Below are positions 6,595-13,331 of a stretch of DNA of 17,325 nucleotides, piece after piece (within the stretch, counting starts at the first letter, position 1; each line of letters opens with the position of its first letter). A program made the translations under genes and the position numbers. The stretch covers positions 6,551-23,875 of the forward strand of contig MHLG01000030.1 of assembly GCA_001821375.1 (NCBI GenBank). Reading direction: 5' to 3'. This stretch comes from Candidatus Liptonbacteria bacterium RIFOXYD1_FULL_36_11. Lineage in GTDB: Bacteria; Patescibacteriota; Minisyncoccia; UBA6257; XYB1-36-10. The notes beneath the pieces are model-generated. The model saw only the letters and a list, made by a program, of their open reading frames with translations. It did not search any database and was not told the DNA's origin.

Positions 6595-7161
6595 TTAGGA
6601 AGAGGGGTTCAGTAACGTAAGATCTTTCCTTTGAAAGAAGCTTTCATTGGGGAGATTCTTTTTTTCTCCGGAAATCCAGTCTTTATTAATAATGACCAAA
6701 CTTTCGTCGCTGGAGGTTTCTGGGTTGGCAATAATTATATCGTTTTCTAGAGATCCCTCCTGTTTTAGTTCTCCGTTTTTTTTGGAAAAAAAGCATACGC
6801 CCTTTTTTGCTTTAAAAAGAGGAACGTAAGTTTTTTTTAAGGAGTCAATGAAGAAAAAAGATTCTTCAAATTTGAAGTTGCTAGTAGGAGGTTCTGGGAG
6901 AATTCTTTCCTTAACGGGAAAAACTTTCTCGCCTTTTATTTTCGGGTCCCAGATGATTAAGTTGTCAAAAGTTGTTAAGTTCTGGAAAATAGCTCCGTCG
7001 ATATCCTCATAAAAAACTGTATGTTGGTTTTTACTGATTAAAATTATTCGGGGAGTTTCAGAAGAAAATGGGTCGTACTTATATTGGATATACGAGATGC
7101 CGAGAATAGTTCCAAAAATTATAATAATGACACGTTTTAGGATATCTGTTTTTTCCATCAT
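6595..7161 (-). CDS. Membrane-anchored protein of unknown function
   Basis: About 188 residues from the chosen start. A short basic N-terminus (MMEKTDILKR) leads into one hydrophobic segment IIIIFGTILGISYIQ, and the remaining roughly 160 residues are predicted outside the membrane. That part is rich in aromatic and beta-type residues, with repeated phrases such as RIILISKNQ, NLIIWDPK and DESLVIINK that hint at a beta-sheet fold. The frame stays open to an ATG at 7218, but the promoter -10 covers 7214-7219, so that ATG lies upstream of transcription. AGAGG at 7166-7170 supports one of the two adjacent ATGs at 7161 and 7158. An ATG at 7194 (MATRQKKK) cannot be excluded. It is monocistronic with its own promoter and terminator; no family recognised. 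Confidence 0.75.
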   Translation of the reverse strand: MMEKTDILKRVIIIIFGTILGISYIQYKYDPFSSETPRIILISKNQHTVFYEDIDGAIFQNLTTFDNLIIWDPKIKGEKVFPVKERILPEPPTSNFKFEESFFFIDSLKKTYVPLFKAKKGVCFFSKKNGELKQEGSLENDIIIANPETSSDESLVIINKDWISGEKKNLPNESFFQRKDLTLLNPSS

Positions 7162-7213
7162 TTTTCCTCTTTTCTTTTTTTGGCGCGTAGCCATTATGAA
7201 AATTCTGATTAGT

Positions 7214-7241
7214 ATCATACAACTGTTTTTTGTTTTGTCAA
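7214..7241 (-). promoter_or_regulatory. Promoter of the 6595-7161 gene
   Basis: On the minus strand: -35 TTGACA (7236-7241), 16-bp spacer, -10 TATGAT (7214-7219). Predicted start near 7207. Confidence 0.75.
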
Positions 7242-7295
7242 TAGTAAAAAAGGCGGGGTTTTGTTTGGGGAAAGCTAGTTTTTTAGGAAAAAATT

Positions 7296-7304
7296 TGTTA
7301 TAAT
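7296..7304 (+). promoter_or_regulatory. Extended -10 promoter of gyrB
   Basis: TGTTATAAT (7296-7304) is a TGn-extended -10 element. No good -35 is present 16-18 bp upstream. The predicted start near 7311 gives a leader of about 19 bases containing GAGGT (7318-7322), seven bases from the ATG. Confidence 0.65.
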
Positions 7305-7329
7305 TAGTGTACCTTTTGAGGTATTTTTT

Positions 7330-9375
7330 ATGGCTAAAAAAGAAGAAAAAACAAGTAATGGAAATCCATCTTACAGCGCTAAAGATATATATGTTTTGGA
7401 GGGTTTGGATCCGGTAAGGAAACGTCCCGGAATGTATATCGGGTCAACAGGAGTGGATGGATTGCATCATTTAATATGGGAGGTGGCTGATAACTCAATA
7501 GACGAGGCGATGGGAGGATACGCGAAAAATATAACCGTGGAACTTTTACCGGGGAATGAGGTGGCAATAGCGGACGACGGGCGCGGCATACCGGTTGATA
7601 CTCATAAACAGACAAAAAAATCAGCGTTGGAAACAGTAATGACGACGTTGCATGCCGGTGGAAAATTTGGCGGAGAGTCTTATAAAGTTTCTGGCGGATT
7701 GCATGGAGTGGGAGTTTCAGTGGTGAACGCGTTGTCGTCTCATTTGAAAGTTCAAGTATGTCGAGAGGGAGGGCTTTATGTGCAAGAGTATGAGAGGGGC
7801 ATACCAAAATATAAAGTTAAGAAAATAGGCAAGTGTGAAACAAACGGGACAAAAGTTTCTTTTGTTCCGGATGAGCAAATTTTTTCTAAAGTTGAGTTTG
7901 ATGATAAGAAAGTTTTAGACCATCTGCGTCAGCAGGCTTATCTGACAAAAGGAGTGAGAGTGAGATTTATGGATAGGCGTAAGACGCCTAATCTTTTGTA
8001 TTCTTTTCTTTTTGAGGGTGGGCTTTTATCTTTTGTTAAATATCTTTATGAAGATGGAAGAAGTGAAAAGAAGGCGGCACAGGATGAAATTTTTTATGTG
8101 CATAAAGAAGTGAGTGATATAGAAGTGGAGTCTGCTTTTGTCTATACGGATGATATGGAGATAAAAGAGACGAGTTTTGCTAATAATATTTATACGCCGG
8201 ATGGAGGAATGCATTTAACCGGTTTTCGGTCTGCTTTAACGAGGAGTTTAAACGATTATGCGCGAACAGAAAATTATTTAAAGGAAAAAGAAGAAAATTT
8301 AACAGGTGATGATGTAAGAGAAGGAATTGTGGCGGTGGTTTCGGTAAAAATAAGAGAGCCGCAATTTGAAGGACAAACGAAGGCGAGATTAGGAAACCCG
8401 GAGGCAAGAACGGCGGTAGAAGCGGTGGTGGGAGAGGCTTTAAAAGAGTTTTTAGAGAAACATCCGGCTGACGGAAGAAAAATGATAGAAAAGTGTTTAC
8501 TAGCGGCGAAGGCGAGAAAAGCGGCAAAAGCAGCAAAAGAGACAGTGTTAAGAAAAGGAGTTCTGGAAGGATTAACTTTACCGGGAAAGTTAGCTGATTG
8601 TTCTTCTAAAAATCCGGAGGAGTCGGAGATGTTTATCGTGGAAGGAGATTCGGCTGGCGGTTCTGCGAAGCAGGGAAGGAATAGAAATTTTCAGGCGATT
8701 TTACCTTTGCGCGGAAAGATTTTAAATGTGGAGAAAGCGCGGATGGATAAGATGCTTTCTTCGCAAGAAATTAGGTCGCTAGTGATAGCTTTAGGCACGT
8801 CTATTGCAGATAGTTTTGATCTTTCTAAACTTCGTTACCATAAAATAGTAATTATGACGGATGCCGATGTGGATGGAGCACATATTAGAATATTATTACT
8901 TACTTTATTTTTCAGACATTTTCCGCAAATTATTTCTGATGGATATTTGTTTATTGCCCAGCCGCCGCTTTATCGCATTCAAAAGGGAAAGGAAGTTCAT
9001 TATGCTTACAATGATGAGGAAAAAGAAAAAGTTTTAAAGGAATTTTCTGCTTCCGTTTCTGCTAAAGGAAAAGGAGTAATGATTCCAAAAAAAGAAGAAG
9101 AGAAGGCGGAAGAAGGAGAAAAAGAAGAAGGAGGGGAAGATGGTGGTCAGATAAAAGGCGTAAATATACAAAGATATAAAGGGTTGGGGGAGATGAATCC
9201 GGACCAGCTTTGGGAGACGACTATGAATCCGGAACAGAGAATAATGAAAAAAGTGATAGTGGAAGATGCAGAAGAGGCGGATAAAATGTTTGATATTTTA
9301 ATGGGAGATGAGGTTGGGCCGAGAAAAAGATTTATTGAAACGCACGCTTTAGATGTAAAGAATTTAGATGTATAA
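7330..9375 (+). CDS. gyrB: DNA gyrase subunit B
   Basis: The ATPase and TOPRIM subunit of gyrase, which introduces negative supercoils together with GyrA (not in the window). At 681 residues it has the length of a GyrB without the enterobacterial insert. GHKL ATPase domain: HHLIWEVADNSIDEA (46-60, catalytic Glu51), DDGRGIP (82-88), GGKFGGES (110-117) and GLHGVGVSVVNALS (123-136). Transducer: REPQFEGQTKARLGN (342-356). TOPRIM: EGDSAGGSAKQGR (438-450) and DADVDGAHIR (511-520). C-terminal signature: QRYKGLGEMNPDQLW (614-628). A Lys/Glu/Gly-rich low-complexity stretch occupies about 587-607, between TOPRIM and tail. GyrB is favoured over ParE by overall motif match, but the two are close relatives. 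Confidence 0.95.
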   Translation: MAKKEEKTSNGNPSYSAKDIYVLEGLDPVRKRPGMYIGSTGVDGLHHLIWEVADNSIDEAMGGYAKNITVELLPGNEVAIADDGRGIPVDTHKQTKKSALETVMTTLHAGGKFGGESYKVSGGLHGVGVSVVNALSSHLKVQVCREGGLYVQEYERGIPKYKVKKIGKCETNGTKVSFVPDEQIFSKVEFDDKKVLDHLRQQAYLTKGVRVRFMDRRKTPNLLYSFLFEGGLLSFVKYLYEDGRSEKKAAQDEIFYVHKEVSDIEVESAFVYTDDMEIKETSFANNIYTPDGGMHLTGFRSALTRSLNDYARTENYLKEKEENLTGDDVREGIVAVVSVKIREPQFEGQTKARLGNPEARTAVEAVVGEALKEFLEKHPADGRKMIEKCLLAAKARKAAKAAKETVLRKGVLEGLTLPGKLADCSSKNPEESEMFIVEGDSAGGSAKQGRNRNFQAILPLRGKILNVEKARMDKMLSSQEIRSLVIALGTSIADSFDLSKLRYHKIVIMTDADVDGAHIRILLLTLFFRHFPQIISDGYLFIAQPPLYRIQKGKEVHYAYNDEEKEKVLKEFSASVSAKGKGVMIPKKEEEKAEEGEKEEGGEDGGQIKGVNIQRYKGLGEMNPDQLWETTMNPEQRIMKKVIVEDAEEADKMFDILMGDEVGPRKRFIETHALDVKNLDV

Positions 9376-9409
9376 AAATGTAAATGAGAGGTAAAATTTT
9401 TAGAAAAGC

Positions 9410-9438
9410 TTTACAACAGCATATTTTTCGGGTATAAT
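9410..9438 (+). promoter_or_regulatory. Promoter of secE-nusG (predicted leaderless)
   Basis: -35 TTTACA (9410-9415), 17-bp spacer, -10 TATAAT (9433-9438). Initiation seven bases downstream would be at 9445 or 9446, i.e. at the secE start codon. Confidence 0.75.
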
Positions 9439-9445
9439 TTTAAAA

Positions 9446-9631
9446 ATGATAGAGAAAGCGAAAACTTTCTTAAATGAGTCTTTTGCCGAGCTTAAAAGGG
9501 TAAATTGGCCAACAAGGAAAGAAACAATGAGGCTAACAATGGTGGTAGCAGTTTTGTCTTTGGCTGTTTCAGGGTTACTAGGTTTTTTTGATATGTTTTT
9601 TGAGTATTTATTAAGTAAATATATTATTTAA
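9446..9631 (+). CDS. secE: Protein translocase subunit SecE
   Basis: An essential small subunit of the SecYEG channel that clamps SecY. The 61 residues correspond to the short single-TM form found in most bacteria. An amphipathic surface helix (residues 1-20) is followed by the conserved ELKRVNWPTRKE (15-26), then one TM helix (about 28-53) rich in Leu/Val/Phe, and a short tail. The ATG lies at the predicted transcription start, with no room for a ribosome binding site. nusG starts two bases after the stop, the usual secE-nusG order. Confidence 0.95.
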   Translation: MIEKAKTFLNESFAELKRVNWPTRKETMRLTMVVAVLSLAVSGLLGFFDMFFEYLLSKYII

Positions 9632-9633
9632 AA

Positions 9634-10197
9634 ATGGCCCAAGATATTAAGAAAGAAATAGAGCAGAAATTGGAAAGGCATTGGTATGCGGTGCATACTT
9701 ATTCCGGATATGAAGATGCGGTGACGAGATACTTAAAGCAAAGAGTGGATTCGCTTTCTATGACTGACAAGATATACAACGTGATTGTGCCGAAAGAGAC
9801 AAAAATAAAAATAAAGAATGGCAAGCGGCAGGAAGTGGAAGAAAAGATTTATCCGGGGTATGTGCTAGTAGATATGATTTTGACGGAGGATTCGTGGTAT
9901 GCTGTTAGAAATACGCCACGAGTAACTGGTTTTGTAGGACCGGATGCCACTAAGCCGACACCGCTTTCAAAAGTAGAAATAGATATGCTTTTAGGAAGAA
10001 TGGATAAAAAGGCAGAAAGGTTTAATGTTGACTTAGTAAAAGGAGAAGTGGTAAAAATTGTTGACGGGCCATTTAAGGATTATGAAGGAAGAGTGGCAGA
10101 GATAGACGAAGAAAAAGGAAAGGTAAAAATAATGGTGCCAATCTTTGGCAGAGATACGGCGGTGGAGATGGATTCTTTGCAAGTAAAGAAGATATAA
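9634..10197 (+). CDS. nusG: Transcription termination/antitermination protein NusG
   Basis: Binds RNA polymerase to promote processive elongation, and in many bacteria links it to Rho or to ribosomal protein S10. It has 187 residues, a usual length. NGN domain about 14-125, with HWYAVHTYSGYEDAV (16-30), KIYPGYVLVDM (71-81) and WYAVRNTPRVTGFVG (88-102). KOW domain about 135-187, with KGEVVKIVDGPFKDYEGRV (136-154) and the final FGRDTAVEMDSLQVKKI. It starts two bases after secE with no separate Shine-Dalgarno, implying translational coupling. In many bacteria rplK follows within a few dozen bases; here a 195-base repeat-bearing gap intervenes. Confidence 0.97.
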   Translation: MAQDIKKEIEQKLERHWYAVHTYSGYEDAVTRYLKQRVDSLSMTDKIYNVIVPKETKIKIKNGKRQEVEEKIYPGYVLVDMILTEDSWYAVRNTPRVTGFVGPDATKPTPLSKVEIDMLLGRMDKKAERFNVDLVKGEVVKIVDGPFKDYEGRVAEIDEEKGKVKIMVPIFGRDTAVEMDSLQVKKI

Positions 10198-10392
10198 GAC
10201 AAGGATAGTTAAAAGTTAATAAAAAAAAGTTTATAAAGGTAGAGTCCTTCGACTATACTCAGGATATAATAGGAATTATAACTGGATTCCTGCTATGTCT
10301 ACCACCTGCCTGTCGGCAGGCAGGGCAGGCGGGTTTTCGCAGAAATAATAAAAAATTTTATAGAGTAAAAGATAAAAGTTTAAAGAAAAAAT
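10198..10392. repeat. Intergenic repeat block between nusG and rplK
   Basis: 195 bases without a gene, holding three hairpin or repeat motifs in series. First is GTCCTTCGACTATACTCAGG (10244-10263), a variant of a CTTCGAC...CTCAGG motif seen dispersed in many bacterial genomes. Next AGGAAT (10271-10276) pairs with ATTCCT (10286-10291). Then a GC-rich unit has CCTGCCTG (10305-10312) paired with CAGGCAGG (10317-10324), with an alternative pairing of 10304-10312 to 10326-10334, followed by TTTT. A -10-like TATAAT occurs at 10265-10270 without a clear -35. The composition contrasts with the AT-rich surroundings. REP-like identity is from memory of similar motifs, not from a search. Confidence 0.55.
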
Positions 10393-10815
10393 ATGGCTAA
10401 AAAAGTAAAAATTATAATAAAGTTGCAGTTAGTGGCAGGGAAGGCAACACCGGCGCCGCCTGTTGGAACAGCGCTTGGGCCGCAGGGAATAAATATAGCG
10501 GAGTTTTGCAAGCAGTTTAATGACATGACGCGTGAAATGGATGGGGTGATACCGGCGGTAATAACTATTTATGAAGACAGGAGTTTTTCTTTTATTTTAA
10601 AAACTTCTCCGGTTTCAGCTTTACTTAAAAAAGCGGCAGGGCTAGAAAAAGGATCAAAAGATCCTTTAAGAATAAAGGTGGGGAAGGTGACGAAAGCGCA
10701 GGTGGAAGAGATAGCAAAAAAGAAAATGGAAGATTTAAATACGGAAGATTTAGCGGCGGCGATGAAAATAGTAGAAGGAACGGCAAGAAATATGGGAGTG
10801 GTGGTAGAAAAATAA
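10393..10815 (+). CDS. rplK: 50S ribosomal protein L11
   Basis: L11 forms the base of the ribosomal stalk with 23S rRNA and takes part in factor binding. It has 140 residues, the normal length. The N-terminal domain begins KKVKIIIKLQLVAGKATPAP followed by PVGTALGPQGINIAEFCKQF (23-42), the conserved Pro-rich region. The C-terminal rRNA-binding domain carries FSFILKTSPVSALLKKAAG (65-83) and ends in the conserved GTARNMGVVV (129-138). Only weak purine stretches precede the ATG. It is followed directly by a terminator rather than by rplA, unlike the usual rplK-rplA order. Confidence 0.98.
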   Translation: MAKKVKIIIKLQLVAGKATPAPPVGTALGPQGINIAEFCKQFNDMTREMDGVIPAVITIYEDRSFSFILKTSPVSALLKKAAGLEKGSKDPLRIKVGKVTKAQVEEIAKKKMEDLNTEDLAAAMKIVEGTARNMGVVVEK

Positions 10816-10852
10816 GCTTTGTCTTGTTTGTGGATAACTAAGTTTAAAAATC

Positions 10853-10861
10853 TGTTATAAT
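10853..10861 (+). promoter_or_regulatory. Extended -10 promoter-like site just before a terminator
   Basis: TGTTATAAT is identical to the gyrB extended -10 element. Initiation near 10868 would meet the terminator stem about nine bases later. No convincing -35 is present. No gene follows on this strand before 11789. Confidence 0.4.
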
Positions 10862-10876
10862 AAGTTTATAAAAAAG

Positions 10877-10916
10877 GTCGCTTTGCAGTGAGGGCAAAGC
10901 GGCTTTTTTGTTTTTT
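10877..10916 (+). terminator. Terminator after rplK
   Basis: GTCGCTTTGC (10877-10886) pairs with GCAAAGCGGC (10894-10903): ten pairs with one G-U and a seven-base loop, then TTTTTTGTTTTTT. Confidence 0.9.
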
Positions 10917-10930
10917 AGGTGAAAAAAGAA

Positions 10931-11069
10931 AAGGTCTTATTCTATTCTCTTTACTCATTCTCGTCCGCTCCAGTGGCGGACTTCGAGGACTTGCTCTTTT
11001 TGTCCACCTATTCGGTGGAACCAAGCTAAAAAGAGCAAGTAATCCGTTCAGAAAATAGAATAAGATTTT
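10931..11069 (+). ncRNA. Structured element: multi-stem fold, candidate small RNA or MITE-like repeat
   Basis: 139 bases in which four complementary stems nest without conflict. Outer stem: 10931-10946 with 11054-11069, a perfect 12-bp core plus A-U and two G-U pairs. Hairpin: GTCCGC (10963-10968) with GCGGAC (10976-10981). Long stem: ACTTGCTCTTTTT (10989-11001) with AAAAAGAGCAAGT (11028-11040), 13 perfect pairs. Inside it: TCCACC (11003-11008) with GGTGGA (11014-11019), five-base loop TATTC. The G-U pairs become A-C mismatches on the other strand, so the fold favours plus-strand RNA. No open frame of note and no clear promoter directly in front. It matches no tRNA, tmRNA, SRP or RNase P signature that I can see. 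The alternative is a non-autonomous transposon relic with terminal inverted repeats. Confidence 0.5.
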
Positions 11070-11072
11070 ATT

Positions 11073-11177
11073 AAGCTGAATTTACAAAAAAGTTTGGTAA
11101 TGTTGGGTGATAATAAGGTAGCTACCTATTTTTCTAATTCGATATATTGTCGAATTAGAAAAACTTAACTGCAGCTT
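11073..11177. repeat. Second hairpin cluster in the rplK-gatB gap
   Basis: A perfect 12-bp palindrome AGGTAGCTACCT (11116-11127) abuts a 14-bp perfect stem TTTTTCTAATTCGA (11129-11142) with TCGAATTAGAAAAA (11150-11163) around a seven-base AT loop. Both are bracketed by AAGCTG (11073-11078) and CAGCTT (11172-11177). No gene. The long stem has A/T runs on both sides and could act as a weak bidirectional terminator. Otherwise the function is unknown. Confidence 0.5.
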
Positions 11178-11187
11178 TTATTAGAGT

Positions 11188-11212
11188 AAAAAAAGGCCCG
11201 CGGGGTGCGGGC
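11188..11212 (-). terminator. Terminator of the 11227-11670 gene
   Basis: On the minus strand GCCCGC-ACCCC-GCGGGC (stem arms at plus 11196-11201 and 11207-11212), followed by C and seven T residues. Confidence 0.85.
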
Positions 11213-11226
11213 GTGAGAGGAGGGGG

Positions 11227-11670
11227 TTATTCGTCAGTGTTTATTTCTTTAACTTCAGGCGTGACTACGGGATTTTGAGAATTCTGAGAAATAAAAAAAT
11301 TTAAAATAAAATCAAGAAGAATAATAGGCGGGTTTACAAAGAAAATAAAAAAGACTGCAAGAATTTTTGTTGTTTCTAGTGTTAAAGGTTGTTTTATTTC
11401 TGGTATGAGTTTGAGGACGTAAAAAAACAGGAAGTAAAACGCGAAATAAATAACAGCAGCGTCGTTTTTTGTTTTTCCTTTATTGATTATAGAAGTAAAA
11501 TAATCAATTGGAATAATAAATATACCGCCGATTAGGAGAAGAAGTAAGAATTCTGATGATGTGGTTATTGCGAATTCTTCATTTTGGTTTGGCAGAAGAC
11601 ACGCAAATACGGAAAAAAGTGTGAGAGTTAAAATAATAATTGCAAGATTTTTTCTTACGCGGTGGTACAT
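11227..11670 (-). CDS. Polytopic membrane protein of unknown function
   Basis: 147 residues with about four hydrophobic segments: residues 8-26, 39-62, 70-90 and 99-128, the last with a Pro-Pro kink (NPPIILLD). The tail from 129 is polar and ends EVKEINTDE. A lysine/asparagine linker NKGKTKND (63-70) separates the two halves. The start is supported by AAGGAG eight bases upstream and by a near-perfect promoter. It is monocistronic with its own terminator, standing opposite to all neighbours and divergent from gatB. No transporter or enzyme signature is visible; I cannot assign a family. Confidence 0.75.
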   Translation of the reverse strand: MYHRVRKNLAIIILTLTLFSVFACLLPNQNEEFAITTSSEFLLLLLIGGIFIIPIDYFTSIINKGKTKNDAAVIYFAFYFLFFYVLKLIPEIKQPLTLETTKILAVFFIFFVNPPIILLDFILNFFISQNSQNPVVTPEVKEINTDE

Positions 11671-11721
11671 AGTATTTCTCCTTTTTCTTATTTTATTTTG
11701 GTTTTATTGATGCTGGTGTAT

Positions 11722-11749
11722 ATTATACAGACTATTGTTTTTTTGTCAA
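11722..11749 (-). promoter_or_regulatory. Consensus promoter of the 11227-11670 gene
   Basis: On the minus strand TTGACA (11744-11749), 16-bp spacer, TATAAT (11722-11727): both hexamers perfect. Confidence 0.85.
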
Positions 11750-11788
11750 GTGGAAGTTTGGGTGAAAATTTGGTAGGATTTAATAATT

Positions 11789-13231
11789 ATGAGTGGTAAA
11801 TATGAGATAGTAATAGGGCTTGAGATACACGCGGAGTTAAAAACAGAAAGAAAGATGTTTTGTGGATGCTTGAATAATCCGGATGAAAAAGAACCAAATA
11901 AGAATGTTTGTCCGGTTTGTTTAGCATATCCGGGGACACTGCCGGCGGCAAATAAAAAAGCGGTAGAAGAAATAATAAAAATTGGGATAGCTTTAAAAGG
12001 AGAGATTTTGCCAACGGCTATTTTTTCGCGGAAGAATTATTTTTATCCTGATTTGCCAAAAGGATATCAAATTACAAGTCAGCCGAATCCTTTTGTTTTG
12101 GGAGGATTTATTGAAATTGGAGATAGAAAAATAGAAATAGATCATATTCATTTGGAAGAGGATACGGGAACTTTGGCGCATAGAAAAGATTATTCTTTGG
12201 TTGATTTTAATCGCGCAGGAGTGCCTCTGATGGAATTAGTGACTAAGCCGTGCATTGAATCTGGGTTTGAGGCGAGGAAGTTTTGCGAAGAGTTACAGCT
12301 TATTTTGCAATATTTGGAAGTTTCGGAGGCGAATATGGAGAAGGGAGAGATGAGGTGTGAAGTGAATATATCTATAAGGGAAGAGGGAGAAAAAAAATTT
12401 GGGACGAAGGTGGAGATAAAAAATTTAAATTCTTTTAGGGCGGTAGAAAAGTCGGTGGAGTATGAAATAGAAAGACAGAAGAAAGTTTTAGAAGAAGGAA
12501 AAAGAGTGATTCAGGAAACGAGAGGATGGGATGAAAATAAAGGAGAGACTTTTTCGCAAAGGGAAAAAGAAGAAGCGCATGATTATAGATATTTTCCGGA
12601 GCCGGACTTGCCTGTTTTTCTGACGGGGGATTTTGAATTAGGGAGAATAAAACTTGGATTACCGGAATTGCCGGCGGGGAAAAGAGAGAGGTTAAGGAGG
12701 GAATATAATTTGATAGAGGAGCAGACGGAAATTCTTGTTAATGACAAAAAACTGGCAAATTTTTTTGAGGCGGCAGCAAGCGAGTTACAAGTTGAAAATA
12801 CGAGTGTAGGATATAAAACGCTTTATAATTATTTAGTGAGTGATCTTATCGGTTTAATGAATACAAAAGGAGTTAGCTTTAGTGAGCTTAAAATAACGCC
12901 AGAGAATTTTGTGGATTTAGTAAGTATGATAGAAAGCGGGAAAATTGGCAGCCGGGTAGCAAAAAATGTTCTTTTAAGAATGTTTGAGACAGGCGCTGAT
13001 CCGAAAGTAGTAATAGTGGAGGAAGGATTAGAACAGGTTTCAGACGAGGGGAGGCTTAGGGATGTTGTTTTAAGGGTAACAGGAGGAAATCCAAATGTAG
13101 TGGAAGATTATAAAGTTGGGAAGGAGGCGGGTTTGAAGTTTTTAATAGGACAAGCAATGAAAGAGACACGAGGAAAAGGGAACCCGGAAGTTTTAAAGAA
13201 GATGTTTGAGAAGGAGATTAAAAAATCATAA
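11789..13231 (+). CDS. gatB: Asp/Glu-tRNA(Asn/Gln) amidotransferase subunit B
   Basis: GatB binds the misacylated tRNA, activates the carboxylate with ATP and transfers ammonia channelled from GatA. It has 480 residues, the usual length. The cradle domain starts with IVIGLEIHAELKT (7-19), then a four-cysteine zinc site (Cys25, Cys27, Cys41, Cys44, the last two in CPVC). Conserved YPDLPKGYQITS, EEDTGTLAH and DFNRAGVPLMELVT follow, then EANMEKGEMRCEVNIS and the HDYRYFPEPDLP block. The helical and YqeY-type tail ends with FLIGQAMKETRGKGNPEVL, which contacts tRNA. Not linked to gatA. AGGA lies ten bases before the ATG, a longish spacing, and no clear promoter was found. Confidence 0.98.
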   Translation: MSGKYEIVIGLEIHAELKTERKMFCGCLNNPDEKEPNKNVCPVCLAYPGTLPAANKKAVEEIIKIGIALKGEILPTAIFSRKNYFYPDLPKGYQITSQPNPFVLGGFIEIGDRKIEIDHIHLEEDTGTLAHRKDYSLVDFNRAGVPLMELVTKPCIESGFEARKFCEELQLILQYLEVSEANMEKGEMRCEVNISIREEGEKKFGTKVEIKNLNSFRAVEKSVEYEIERQKKVLEEGKRVIQETRGWDENKGETFSQREKEEAHDYRYFPEPDLPVFLTGDFELGRIKLGLPELPAGKRERLRREYNLIEEQTEILVNDKKLANFFEAAASELQVENTSVGYKTLYNYLVSDLIGLMNTKGVSFSELKITPENFVDLVSMIESGKIGSRVAKNVLLRMFETGADPKVVIVEEGLEQVSDEGRLRDVVLRVTGGNPNVVEDYKVGKEAGLKFLIGQAMKETRGKGNPEVLKKMFEKEIKKS

Positions 13232-13274
13232 AACAACATTCTAACATTCTGCAGAATGTTAGAATGTTGTTTTA
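13229..13274. terminator. 46-bp perfect palindrome between convergent gatB and miaA (bidirectional terminator)
   Basis: Every base of 13229-13251 pairs with 13252-13274; the centre is CTGCAG. The left arm begins at the gatB stop codon and contains ACATTCT twice in tandem. A-run on the left and T-run on the right give a U tail in either transcript, fitting a shared terminator for the facing genes, although the U tract is only four long. Confidence 0.7.
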
Positions 13275-13331
13275 ATGTCTTGAGGTTTATTGTGGCGTTA
13301 TTGAGAATATTGGGATGAGATTAAATAAAGA

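Noticed and set aside
7162..7218. Longer N-terminus for the minus-strand membrane protein (ATG at 7218)
   Set aside because: The -10 element covers 7214-7219 and predicted transcription starts near 7207, so this ATG would not be in the mRNA.
7379..7807. Minus-strand 142-residue open frame inside gyrB
   Set aside because: Antisense to the conserved GHKL ATPase region; no start signals and Pro/Leu-rich shadow composition.
10931..11069. 6S RNA, tmRNA, SRP or RNase P RNA
   Set aside because: No tRNA-like end, tag frame, SRP tetraloop region or RNase P core sequence is visible; only the general outline resembles 6S, which is not enough for a call.
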